Source of the DNA: Chitinophaga ginsengisoli
GTDB taxonomy: Bacteria > Bacteroidota > Bacteroidia > Chitinophagales > Chitinophagaceae
DNA length: 64,000 nucleotides
Assembly: GCF_003014595.1 (NCBI RefSeq)
Contig: NZ_PYGK01000026.1
Location: forward strand, 1 to 64,000
Reading direction: 5' to 3'
A program made the translations under genes and the position numbers. Numbering within the stretch: the first letter of the stretch is position 1; the number at the start of each line of letters is the position of its first letter. Below, piece after piece: positions 34,701-42,402 of the stretch. Below the pieces are notes generated by a model. The model was not told the DNA's origin and made no database searches. It was given only the letters and a program-made list of their open reading frames with translations.

Positions 34701-34727
34701 AATGGGACTCCTGACGGAGTCCTATTG
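34700..34727. terminator. Hairpin terminator after the repeats
   Basis: GGACTCC pairs with GGAGTCC around a TGAC loop, and flanking bases extend the stem to 12 bp (34700-34727). T-rich sequence follows. It lies between the epimerase-like gene and the convergent CGNR gene. Confidence 0.6.
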
Positions 34728-34745
34728 TGTTTTATTTATTGTGTT

Positions 34746-35375
34746 TTACTCTTCAGTCTTTTCTTTCTTCTTCTGATAATAACGTTTAGACTTATCCGTC
34801 GTACCGCAGGTAAGCGGGCTGCACCAACGTTTTTTATTGTTCTTGGTTTGGTCCAGGAATATCCATCCGCAGGTTTCGCATTCTTTGATCCGCGCATGGT
34901 CCTCGTTGGTGAGTACATCGTAAGCCGACTTCATCACCGTCCATAGTGGCGCTATCAGGTCTGTATCATCCCTCTCCAGGGTGGCTTTAACACCTGCTTC
35001 CGTTGTTTCAAATTGAAGGTGTGCTAAGGCATGGGCCAGTGCTTTATTGAACTTTTCTAATACGGCTGGAGCGAGGGTAATACCGTCATTTTCTGCAATA
35101 CCGGAAAAGAAATGATAGAGGGTTTCCCGAATGCGTTTTAACTTCTGTAATGCTGCGGTTGCTGCTGACTCATTCGCGGTAGCATATTGCAGTAAAGCCG
35201 TCCGCTGCGCTTCATCAAGAATATCTACTTTCCTGCACCAGTCAATCAGCTCCTCATAACTACCCAGGTATTCATGCAGATTGATACTCCTCCATGCATT
35301 TACCGTATTGATAAAATGAAAACAGAGTGCTCCACCATCCAGTGGTAGGGTTGCTATAGATCTCTCTTTGCTCAT
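34746..35375 (-). CDS. ABATE/CGNR zinc-finger transcriptional regulator
   Basis: This is a 209-aa protein with an N-terminal ABATE-type helical domain (GGALCFHFINTVNAWRS, WCRKVDILDEAQ) and a C-terminal CGNR-type zinc finger: KECETCGWIFLDQ, KRWCSPLTCGTTDKS. The conserved CGNR motif is CGTT here, but the four metal-binding Cys are kept. Such proteins bind DNA and often act as regulators of transport or stress genes. The divergent EamA exporter across a short palindrome-rich spacer is the likely target. Confidence 0.82.
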   Translation of the reverse strand: MSKERSIATLPLDGGALCFHFINTVNAWRSINLHEYLGSYEELIDWCRKVDILDEAQRTALLQYATANESAATAALQKLKRIRETLYHFFSGIAENDGITLAPAVLEKFNKALAHALAHLQFETTEAGVKATLERDDTDLIAPLWTVMKSAYDVLTNEDHARIKECETCGWIFLDQTKNNKKRWCSPLTCGTTDKSKRYYQKKKEKTEE

Positions 35376-35383
35376 CTATATCA

Positions 35384-35466
35384 AAAGTACATTAAGGGTT
35401 ATTACCATCAAAAAATATTTTGCTGGTAATAAAAGTTTCATACTTTTATACCAGTAAATGTACTTT
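35384..35466. promoter_or_regulatory. Nested palindromes in the CGNR-EamA intergenic region
   Basis: Two nested inverted repeats fill the spacer: AAAGTACATT (35384-35393) with AATGTACTTT (35457-35466), and TTATTACCA (35399-35407) with TGGTAATAA (35424-35432). A third TTATACCAG-type word follows. The arrangement suits an operator for the divergent regulator-exporter pair. Confidence 0.5.
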
Positions 35467-35488
35467 AACAAGTAAAAAAGAGTAGGTG

Positions 35489-36430
35489 ATGGCTAAGCAG
35501 AAAGCGCCCCAGTGGCTGATTGTACTGGCATTTATGGCTGTTTATATCGTATGGGGCACTACCTATCTGGCTGTCATCTATGGACTGCGGGGATTTCCCC
35601 CTTTTATGCTTTCCGCATTGCGTTACCTGATGGCAGGTCTGTTATTGCTGGGATGGTGTTTTATCAGGAAAGAAAAGTGGCCGGGCTGGCAGGCGGTCCG
35701 TAGCTGTTCTATCAGCGGAATATTTATGCTGGTAGGAGGTAGTGGTATGGTAGCCTGGGCAGAGCAATATGTTACTTCCGGGCAGGCGGCCATAGTGATC
35801 GCTGCTGAACCTTTTGTCTTCCTGCTGGCAGACCGGAAACGGTGGAAAGAGTATTTCTCCAGCTGGTTCATTATTGCTGGATTACTGATCGGTTTTATGG
35901 GTATCCTGTTATTTTTTGGCGGCAGTGATGCTGCATCGGCGCCCGCAGGAGATTTTGCCACACAATGGATTGGATATGGGGCAATATTGATGGGCACCGT
36001 TTTCTGGGTGGGTGGTGCATTACATGCCGAAGGACGTATGGAGAAAGGTATTTCCAACACTGTCAGTTCCTGTATCCAGTTGTTTGCAGGAGGAATATGC
36101 AGCAGTCTTTTAAGCGGTATTTCCGGTGAATGGGGGAAGATCCGTTTTAATGAAGTTCCTGCCGAGGCCTGGGCAGGCTTATTTTACCTGGTTATTTTCG
36201 GCTCTCTGATAGCCTATATGGCATTTACCTGGCTCATAACAGTGCGTCCGCCGGCATTGGTCAGCACCCACACCTACGTTAATCCCGTAGTGGCGGTGCT
36301 GGTGGGCTGGGTTTTCGTAAATGAGCAGTTAAGCTGGATGCAGCTGCTTGCTATGGTAGTGATCCTGCTGGGCGTATTGTTAACAAATTTCCCTTCCTAT
36401 AAACTATCTTTTAATCAGCAACGCGCCTGA
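35489..36430 (+). CDS. EamA-family (DMT) exporter
   Basis: This is a 313-aa inner-membrane protein with about ten hydrophobic helices and two EamA repeats. It has AVYIVWGTTYLAVIYGLRGF near the N-terminus and GQAAIVIAAEPFVFLLAD, and the second repeat shows YVNPVVAVLVGW. I prefer the ATG at 35489 to the GTG one codon earlier; an AG-rich stretch precedes it. Members export amino acids, nucleobases or drugs. It faces the CGNR regulator, which probably controls it. Confidence 0.85.
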   Translation: MAKQKAPQWLIVLAFMAVYIVWGTTYLAVIYGLRGFPPFMLSALRYLMAGLLLLGWCFIRKEKWPGWQAVRSCSISGIFMLVGGSGMVAWAEQYVTSGQAAIVIAAEPFVFLLADRKRWKEYFSSWFIIAGLLIGFMGILLFFGGSDAASAPAGDFATQWIGYGAILMGTVFWVGGALHAEGRMEKGISNTVSSCIQLFAGGICSSLLSGISGEWGKIRFNEVPAEAWAGLFYLVIFGSLIAYMAFTWLITVRPPALVSTHTYVNPVVAVLVGWVFVNEQLSWMQLLAMVVILLGVLLTNFPSYKLSFNQQRA

Positions 36431-36442
36431 TTATTTTTTGAA

Positions 36443-36450
36443 TACCTTTG
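36443..36450 (+). promoter_or_regulatory. Possible -7 promoter element
   Basis: TACCTTTG fits TAnnTTTG and lies 51 bases ahead of the phosphosulfolactate synthase start. No -33 TTTG is found at the usual 19-base spacing, so support is partial. Confidence 0.3.
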
Positions 36451-36500
36451 TCCGAAGTTTAATTCAAGGAAGTAAATCGCAGTACAAAACTTTAGGTAAA

Positions 36501-37274
36501 ATGAATTTTAATCTGGACAAAATTCCTAATCGTACACAGCAGCCACGTTCATTCGGTATTACCATGGTAACCGATAAAGGTCTGAGCCTGCAGGATACAA
36601 AGGACTTCCTCTCTGTAGCCGCTCCGCATGTCGATATGGTGAAACTGGCTTTTGGTACCGCCTATGTAACACCTAACCTGGACGAGAAGATCAAGGTATA
36701 CCAGTCATTCAATATCCCCGTTTATTTCGGCGGACTGTTACTGGAAGCTTTCATCATCCGTAACCAGTTTGATGACTATATAGAAGTCAGTAAGAAGTAC
36801 GGGATCAACTACTTTGAGGTATCCGACGGTTCTCTTTCTATCCCGCATGCTGAAAAGTGCGGTTACATCGAGAAACTGGCTAAAATGGGTACTGTATTAA
36901 GCGAAATTGGTTCCAAGGATAAAGACCGTGAGCATATCACTCCTCCCTATAAATGGATTGAACTGATGAAGACAGAATTCTCTGCTGGTTCCCAATACAT
37001 TATCGCAGAAGCAAGGGAAAACGGTACTGTAGGTTTGTACCGCGATTCCGGGGAAGTACGTGAGGGCCTGGTACAGGAGATCCTGACCCAGGTTCCGGGT
37101 GAAAAGATCATCTGGGAAGCACCCCGGAAAGACCAGCAATTGTATTTCCTGGATCTCATCGGTTGCAACGCTAACCTGGGTAATATCGCCGCCCATGAAG
37201 TGATCTCTCTGGAAGCCATGCGTGTCGGCTTACGCGGCGACAGCTTCCATTTCTTCCTTGACGGAGGCAAATAG
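36501..37274 (+). CDS. comA: Phosphosulfolactate synthase
   Basis: This is a 257-aa cytosolic protein. The start at MNFNLDKIPNRTQQPR is chosen; the frame is open upstream but without similarity. It has the ComA TIM-barrel pattern: RSFGITMVTDKGLSLQDTK, HVDMVKLAFGTAYVTPN, INYFEVSDGSLSIP, IIAEARENGTVGLYRDSG and FLDLIGCNANLGNIA. The enzyme joins sulfite to phosphoenolpyruvate to give phosphosulfolactate. In Bacteroidetes this may supply sulfolactate or cysteate for sulfonolipids. It has its own terminator downstream. Confidence 0.9.
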   Translation: MNFNLDKIPNRTQQPRSFGITMVTDKGLSLQDTKDFLSVAAPHVDMVKLAFGTAYVTPNLDEKIKVYQSFNIPVYFGGLLLEAFIIRNQFDDYIEVSKKYGINYFEVSDGSLSIPHAEKCGYIEKLAKMGTVLSEIGSKDKDREHITPPYKWIELMKTEFSAGSQYIIAEARENGTVGLYRDSGEVREGLVQEILTQVPGEKIIWEAPRKDQQLYFLDLIGCNANLGNIAAHEVISLEAMRVGLRGDSFHFFLDGGK

Positions 37275-37291
37275 GTTTTTACAATATAAAT

Positions 37292-37332
37292 AAAAGCGGG
37301 GCTGGCCTTTTTTATAGGTCAGCCCCGCTTTT
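37292..37332 (+). terminator. Strong intrinsic terminator
   Basis: A 16-bp stem (AAAAGCGGGGCTGGCC with GGTCAGCCCCGCTTTT, one G-U pair) with a T-rich loop and a T-rich 3' end lies 17 bases after the ComA stop. Confidence 0.85.
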
Positions 37333-37380
37333 ATTTAGTATCTGATCAGGTACAATCTTCGTTCAAACTTCGTCTAAACA

Positions 37381-37460
37381 ATGTTTCACCTATGTTCATC
37401 TTACGTTCATCCTGCGTTCCAGAACGTAGGATGAACCTAAGATGAACATAGGTGAAACAT
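37381..37460. repeat. 38-bp imperfect inverted repeat
   Basis: The left arm 37381-37418 and right arm 37423-37460 are complementary over 38 bp with two mismatches and a 4-base loop. Inside each arm GTTCATC-type words occur twice. Flanking words (GTACAATCTTCG and CGAAGCTTGTAC) extend partial symmetry further out. It lies between a terminator and the aldo/keto reductase gene, and no coding frame explains it. Confidence 0.7.
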
Positions 37461-37617
37461 CGTTAAAGCGAAGCTTGTACGGTATCTGTACCTGATTATA
37501 TGCTTATTACATGCCCTTTAAGGTATGATAAGTATTGGCAATAACGGGCATCATTCGCGACAATAGCACACTCGGAGGAGCCATAACGAATCCATTCTCT
37601 TCAGATATTATTGTAAA

Positions 37618-37655
37618 AAAAGAAACCGTCCGCCATAGGCGAACGGCTTTCTTTT
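37618..37655. terminator. Terminator of the aldo/keto reductase gene
   Basis: AAAAGAAACCGTCCGCC pairs with GGCGAACGGCTTTCTTTT with one mismatch and one bulge. A-runs and T-runs lie on either side. It is 13 bases past the stop of the minus-strand reductase gene. Confidence 0.7.
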
Positions 37656-37667
37656 CTTGAACTCTTA

Positions 37668-38663
37668 TTATTTCAGAATACTTTCTATTTCCTGTAATTC
37701 CGTTGCATCAAACTGTACCTTATCCAATGCTCCCAGGTTATTATCCAGCTGTCCTACTGAGCTGGCACCTATCAGAACAGAGGTAATACGCTTGTCTTTC
37801 AGTAACCACGCAAGCGCCATCTGTGCGAGCGACTGACCTCTTTTCTGTGCAATCGCATTTAGACGCTGGATCTTATCCAGTTTGTCGGCGGTGATCTGTT
37901 CCGCTTTCAGGAAGCCACTTGGTTTGCTGGCCCTGGAGCCTTCCGGAATACCCTTTAAGTAACGGTCTGTCAGCAAGCCTTGTGCCAGCGGAGAGAACGG
38001 GATACATCCTACGCCATTGGCGCCCAGTACATCCAGTAGTCCGCCTTCCACCCATCTTTCGAACATGGAGTATTTAGGCTGATGGATCAGACAGGGCGTA
38101 CCTAACGATTTTAACACCGCCAGTGCAGCTTTGGTTTCCTCTGCGGAATAATTGGATAATCCTACATATAATGCCTTACCCTGACGAACGGCAGTATCCA
38201 GTGCGCCCATTGTTTCTTCAATAGGTGTTTCAGGATCAGGGCGGTGGGAGTAGAAGATGTCAACATAATCCAGCTTCATACGGCGCAGGCTCTGGTCGAG
38301 ACTGGACAGCACGTATTTACGGGAACCCCATTCTCCGTATGGACCAGGCCACATCAGGTAGCCGGCTTTGGTAGAGATCACCAGCTCGTCGCGCAGGTAA
38401 CCTGTAAAATCTTTCTGAAGGATAGCGCCAAAATTCTCTTCGGCAGAACCGGGCAGCGGACCGTAGTTATTGGCAAGGTCGAAATGTGTGATCCCCTTGT
38501 CAAAGGCACGGCGTACTATCTGGCGGCCATTCTCAAAATTATCTATGGAACCGAAGTTATGCCACAGGCCAAGTGAAACAGCAGGAAGACGGATCCCGCT
38601 TTTACCACAGCGGTTATAGAGCATAGCATCATACCGGTCACCGGCGGGTACATAAGCACTCAT
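37668..38663 (-). CDS. Aldo/keto reductase (YghZ/L-glyceraldehyde-3-phosphate reductase type)
   Basis: This is a 331-aa cytosolic NADPH-dependent TIM-barrel enzyme. The catalytic residues are in THFDLANNYGP (Asp, Tyr), VISTKAGYLMWPGPYGEW (Lys) and YVDIFYSHRPDPETP (His). The pattern GYLMWPGPYG and the length match the YghZ/Gpr group, which reduces small aldehydes such as methylglyoxal or L-glyceraldehyde 3-phosphate. It is transcribed alone and ends in its own terminator. Confidence 0.88.
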   Translation of the reverse strand: MSAYVPAGDRYDAMLYNRCGKSGIRLPAVSLGLWHNFGSIDNFENGRQIVRRAFDKGITHFDLANNYGPLPGSAEENFGAILQKDFTGYLRDELVISTKAGYLMWPGPYGEWGSRKYVLSSLDQSLRRMKLDYVDIFYSHRPDPETPIEETMGALDTAVRQGKALYVGLSNYSAEETKAALAVLKSLGTPCLIHQPKYSMFERWVEGGLLDVLGANGVGCIPFSPLAQGLLTDRYLKGIPEGSRASKPSGFLKAEQITADKLDKIQRLNAIAQKRGQSLAQMALAWLLKDKRITSVLIGASSVGQLDNNLGALDKVQFDATELQEIESILK

Positions 38664-38792
38664 ATGGAATTTATTTTTTGGATACCCAAGATAGCAGTTA
38701 TTAGTAAGAAATTACTAAACCAGCCGGTTTTCAGGTCAATACTATTTAATTAGAGAGCAACACAAAGACGATCAGCAGGAGAGTGCCCCCTG

Positions 38793-39668
38793 CTAAACGC
38801 TCTGGAAATAACTGTTCATATATTCACTGGGCGACTTATTAGTCACCGTCTTAAATACCCTGTTAAAGTTGGTGATACTGTTGAACCCACAGGTATATGC
38901 CACGGTGGCAATATTATCGTAAGTGCCGTCTGTCAGCTTTTTACAGGCCTCATTGATACGCACTTCATTCAGAAAAGAGACAAAGGTATGCAGGGTATGC
39001 TTCTTGAAGAACCGGCAGAACGCCTGGGGCGTCATATGCGCCTGTTTGGCAGCATCTTCCAGGGTGATCGGCTGGTCATAGTTATGCATGATGTAGTTGT
39101 AGATATGACCAATACGGATGCCTTCATGCTCACTGACCTGCTGTGTCTTCTGACCGGAAGCCAGCGGTGTGATGTCCTGGTAGCCGGACAACTGCTTTAA
39201 GAGTTCTACAAACTGCAGCAATTGTTCCGTGCCTGAACTGTTTGTCACTTTTAGCATGCGACTGGATATTTCCGTAGCATGTTCCTGTGGTACCTTAAAT
39301 CCTGACTGGTGCTGCTGAATGAAGTTCTTCAACATCTTGATCTCCGGCAGATTAAAGAATCCAGCCAGTTCACCATCCGGATTAAAGAAAATAACCAGGG
39401 CGATGATCTTCTTACGGCTCTTGGGCTGAAAGTAGGATGCTTCACTCTTGAAGATATGAGGCTGATTGGCACCTAGCCAGTAGATCTCGTTCGGACGGAA
39501 AGCATGCATGTTGTTGTCGGCAACGAGAGTGCCTTCTCCCTGCTGTATCCAGGTTAACTGAATTTCCTGGTGCCTGTGCAGATGAGGATAGAAATAGGGC
39601 AGCACGTCTCTTTGCACAATGATTGATTTGTCCAGCGGAACAGGTATGGTGAACTGTAGCACTTTCAT
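38793..39668 (-). CDS. AraC-family transcriptional regulator
   Basis: This is a 291-aa regulator with an N-terminal cupin (FYPHLHRHQEIQLTWIQQG, FRPNEIYWLGANQPHIF) and a C-terminal pair of helix-turn-helix motifs (TLEDAAKQAHMTPQAFCRFF, CGFNSITNFNRVFKTV). It is divergent from the DapA-like operon at 40003, with 334 bases between. It is probably the operon's activator, responding to a small metabolite. Confidence 0.85.
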   Translation of the reverse strand: MKVLQFTIPVPLDKSIIVQRDVLPYFYPHLHRHQEIQLTWIQQGEGTLVADNNMHAFRPNEIYWLGANQPHIFKSEASYFQPKSRKKIIALVIFFNPDGELAGFFNLPEIKMLKNFIQQHQSGFKVPQEHATEISSRMLKVTNSSGTEQLLQFVELLKQLSGYQDITPLASGQKTQQVSEHEGIRIGHIYNYIMHNYDQPITLEDAAKQAHMTPQAFCRFFKKHTLHTFVSFLNEVRINEACKKLTDGTYDNIATVAYTCGFNSITNFNRVFKTVTNKSPSEYMNSYFQSV

Positions 39669-40002
39669 CTGTTAGCATTTTTAAAGTAAAGCAAGTTGTT
39701 GGCGCTTGCGGGAATATGATTACAGGCGTTTATTCTTCTACGCAGCAATTACAATTTATATTGGTTGATTGTCCTGACACTAATGAGTGTGAATCGTACA
39801 ATTATTTTACTGATGACTCAATATTACAAATTTTAACCCGGATTTAGTAAAAAAATAAAATTAGCGGTGAAAAAAAGGTTAACTCCATCTGTATGATGCT
39901 GCTAAGAATATAAAACAGGTTAATATCGGCTAATAATTGATTACTATCAGGTAGGGACTCTTTACCTGTTTCTGATACTTTTGAAAAAAAAATTGTTCTT
40001 CT
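39669..40002. promoter_or_regulatory. Divergent control region of AraC and DapA-like operon
   Basis: This 334-base AT-rich spacer has no gene. TACTTTTG at 39976-39983 fits the -7 consensus and sits 19 bases ahead of the DapA-like start. No -33 element is seen at the usual distance, which is compatible with activator-dependent transcription. Confidence 0.4.
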
Positions 40003-40917
40003 ATGGCTATTGAATGGAAAGGAATATTTCCTGCGTTTACAACCAAATTTACAGCCGCTGATGAACTGGACCTGCCGTTGTTCGGGAAGAACCTGCAAGC
40101 CCAGATTGAGGCTGGTATTGATGGGGTTATTTTAGGCGGCTCTCTTGGAGAAGCCAGTGTTATCACCACCGCTGAAAAAGAAACCCTGACAAAATATGCA
40201 GTTGAACAGGTCGCGGGAAAGATCCCGGTTGTCATGAACATCGCAGAAGGCTCTACTGCTGAAGCTATCAGACAGGCGAAGCTGGCCGCATCATGGGGTG
40301 CGAAAGGCCTGATGTTATTACCTCCTATGCGTTACAAAAGTGATGAACGTGAGACTGCGGAGTATTTTAAAGCAGTAGCAGCATCCACAGAATTACCCAT
40401 CATGATCTATAACAATCCGGTGGACTACAAAGTGGAAGTGACGCTGGAGATCTTCGATCAGCTGCAACAATACAGCAACATACAGGCTGTAAAAGAATCT
40501 ACCAGAGATGTATCTAACGTAACCCGTATGATCAGCCGTTTTGGAGATCGCTTTAGCCTGCTGTGTGGTGTGGATACACTGGCAATGGAAGAGATGATCC
40601 TGGGTGCAAAAGGCTGGGTAGGTGGACTGGTATGTGCTTTCCCGGCAGAAACAGTGGCTATTTATAAACTGACAAAAGCAGGCCGCATTGCAGAAGCCCT
40701 GGCTATTTACCGTTGGTTCCTGCCATTGCTGGAACTGGACCTGCATGCGAAACTGGTACAGTATATCAAACTGGCAGAACAACAGGCAGGACTGGGTAGT
40801 GAAACAGTAAGAGCACCCCGTTTGCAACTGGTAGGTGCAGAAAGAGAAAGGATCCTGAAAGTGATCGACACCGCTATTGCCAACAGACCTGTATTACCTG
40901 ATTATCGTTCACTATAA
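40003..40917 (+). CDS. DapA-family lyase/deaminase
   Basis: This is a 304-aa class I aldolase-fold protein. The Schiff-base Lys is K164 (AVKEST), the catalytic Tyr is in MIYNNPVDY, and GGSLGEASVITTAEK is the pyruvate-site loop. With the following alpha-ketoglutarate-semialdehyde-type dehydrogenase and amino-acid permease, the best guess is 1-pyrroline-4-hydroxy-2-carboxylate deaminase of hydroxyproline catabolism, or a 2-keto-3-deoxy-sugar-acid dehydratase. The hydroxyproline epimerase and oxidase are not in this window, so the choice cannot be settled here. Confidence 0.82.
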   Translation: MAIEWKGIFPAFTTKFTAADELDLPLFGKNLQAQIEAGIDGVILGGSLGEASVITTAEKETLTKYAVEQVAGKIPVVMNIAEGSTAEAIRQAKLAASWGAKGLMLLPPMRYKSDERETAEYFKAVAASTELPIMIYNNPVDYKVEVTLEIFDQLQQYSNIQAVKESTRDVSNVTRMISRFGDRFSLLCGVDTLAMEEMILGAKGWVGGLVCAFPAETVAIYKLTKAGRIAEALAIYRWFLPLLELDLHAKLVQYIKLAEQQAGLGSETVRAPRLQLVGAERERILKVIDTAIANRPVLPDYRSL

Positions 40918-40937
40918 CAATAAGATTTAACAGCACC

Positions 40938-42386
40938 ATGCAGATAGATGATGTTATGCAGCGGTCAGCAGAAGCGTTTGCGCAGTACCGGGAGCTCAGT
41001 CCTTCCGTGCGCGCCGCGTTTCTCGAAACGATCGCTTCAGAAATTGCACAGGTAAGGGATATGCTGGTAGAAACAGCGCAGGCAGAGTCCAATCTGCCTG
41101 CTGCAAGGCTCAATGGTGAGATCACCCGTACTACCAGCCAGTTGCAAATGTTTGCTAACCTGATAAAAGAAGGCAGCTGGGTGGAAGCTGTCATTGATAC
41201 GGCAAAGCCGGATAGTACACCTGCTAAACCAGACCTCCGCAGAATGCTGGTGCCTGCAGGACCCGTAGTGGTATTTGGCGCCAGTAATTTCCCGTTTGCC
41301 TTCTCTACTGCCGGTGGCGATACCGCCAGTGCACTGGCGGCCGGAGCTACTGTGGTTATTAAAGGGCATCCTGCACATCCACGCACTTCTCTGGCGGTAT
41401 TTGAAGCCATGCAGAAGGCCATCAGTAAAAGCGGTATGCCGGCATTTACCGTGCAGCATGTGACCGGTGAAGGCAATGCTGTGGGGAAAGCGTTGGTAAC
41501 ACATCCGCTGACTACCGGCGTTGGTTTTACAGGCTCTTTACAGGGAGGAAAAGCCTTGCTGGGCTATGCTGCGGAGAGGGAAGTACCTATCCCTGTATTC
41601 GCAGAAATGAGTAGTATCAATCCTGTTGTTTTTTATCCTGATGCATTGGCTACACAGGCAGAACAACTGGCGCAGACTTTTGCAGGTTCTGTTACATTGG
41701 GCATGGGACAATTTTGTACCAATCCCGGTCTGCTGATCGGCCTGAAGAGCGCTGCCCTGGACAATTTCGTCAGCTTACTGGGCAATGCGATTGCCGCTGT
41801 TGCTCCGCAGAAGATGTTACACAAAGGCATCTGTGAGGCATATGGTAAAGGTCGGAAGCACATGCTTGCGCAGCAGGATGTGGTACTGGTGAATGAATCT
41901 GCCGCTCCTGCCGATATGGAAGCCTGGCCGTCGCTGGCGCGTACTACGGGTAAAACATTCCTGGGCAATCCACACCTGAAAGAAGAGCTCTTCGGTCCCT
42001 TCTCTTTGCTGGTAGAATGTGAAGATAAAGCCGAACTGCTGGCCGTGTTGAAAAGCCTGCACGGACAGCTGACCACCACCATCGTGGGTACTGCTGCCGA
42101 TACCGCACAGTGGAAAGACGTGATCGCGGTGCAATCTACGCTGGCAGGCCGTGTTATTTTAAACAACCCGCCGACCGGTGTGGAAGTATGTGCTGCCATG
42201 GTACATGGCGGACCTTTCCCGGCTACTAGCGACCAGCGTTTTACTTCTGTAGGTACAGGTGCTATCCGTCGATGGGTACGGCCCGTATGCTACCAGAATT
42301 TCCCGGAGGAAATGTTACCCGATGCATTGAAGGCCGCAAATCCGTTAGGCATCTGGCGGCAGATAGACAATCAGTTTACGCGATAA
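40938..42386 (+). CDS. NAD(P)+-dependent alpha-ketoglutarate-semialdehyde-type dehydrogenase
   Basis: This is a 482-aa aldehyde dehydrogenase. The cofactor-binding motif is VFGASNFPFAFSTAGGDT, and the catalytic residues are Glu223 (AEMSSINPV) and Cys260 (GQFCTNPGL). The GASNFPFAFS signature and SINPV context fit 2,5-dioxovalerate (alpha-ketoglutarate semialdehyde) dehydrogenases, which feed alpha-ketoglutarate into the TCA cycle. It starts 20 bases after the DapA-like gene, in one operon with it. Confidence 0.85.
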   Translation: MQIDDVMQRSAEAFAQYRELSPSVRAAFLETIASEIAQVRDMLVETAQAESNLPAARLNGEITRTTSQLQMFANLIKEGSWVEAVIDTAKPDSTPAKPDLRRMLVPAGPVVVFGASNFPFAFSTAGGDTASALAAGATVVIKGHPAHPRTSLAVFEAMQKAISKSGMPAFTVQHVTGEGNAVGKALVTHPLTTGVGFTGSLQGGKALLGYAAEREVPIPVFAEMSSINPVVFYPDALATQAEQLAQTFAGSVTLGMGQFCTNPGLLIGLKSAALDNFVSLLGNAIAAVAPQKMLHKGICEAYGKGRKHMLAQQDVVLVNESAAPADMEAWPSLARTTGKTFLGNPHLKEELFGPFSLLVECEDKAELLAVLKSLHGQLTTTIVGTAADTAQWKDVIAVQSTLAGRVILNNPPTGVEVCAAMVHGGPFPATSDQRFTSVGTGAIRRWVRPVCYQNFPEEMLPDALKAANPLGIWRQIDNQFTR

Positions 42387-42402
42387 ACCACTATACCCTA
42401 TT

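Noticed and set aside
40393..42199. Several long minus-strand frames
   Set aside because: All lie opposite the DapA-like and aldehyde dehydrogenase genes and show no protein-family pattern.
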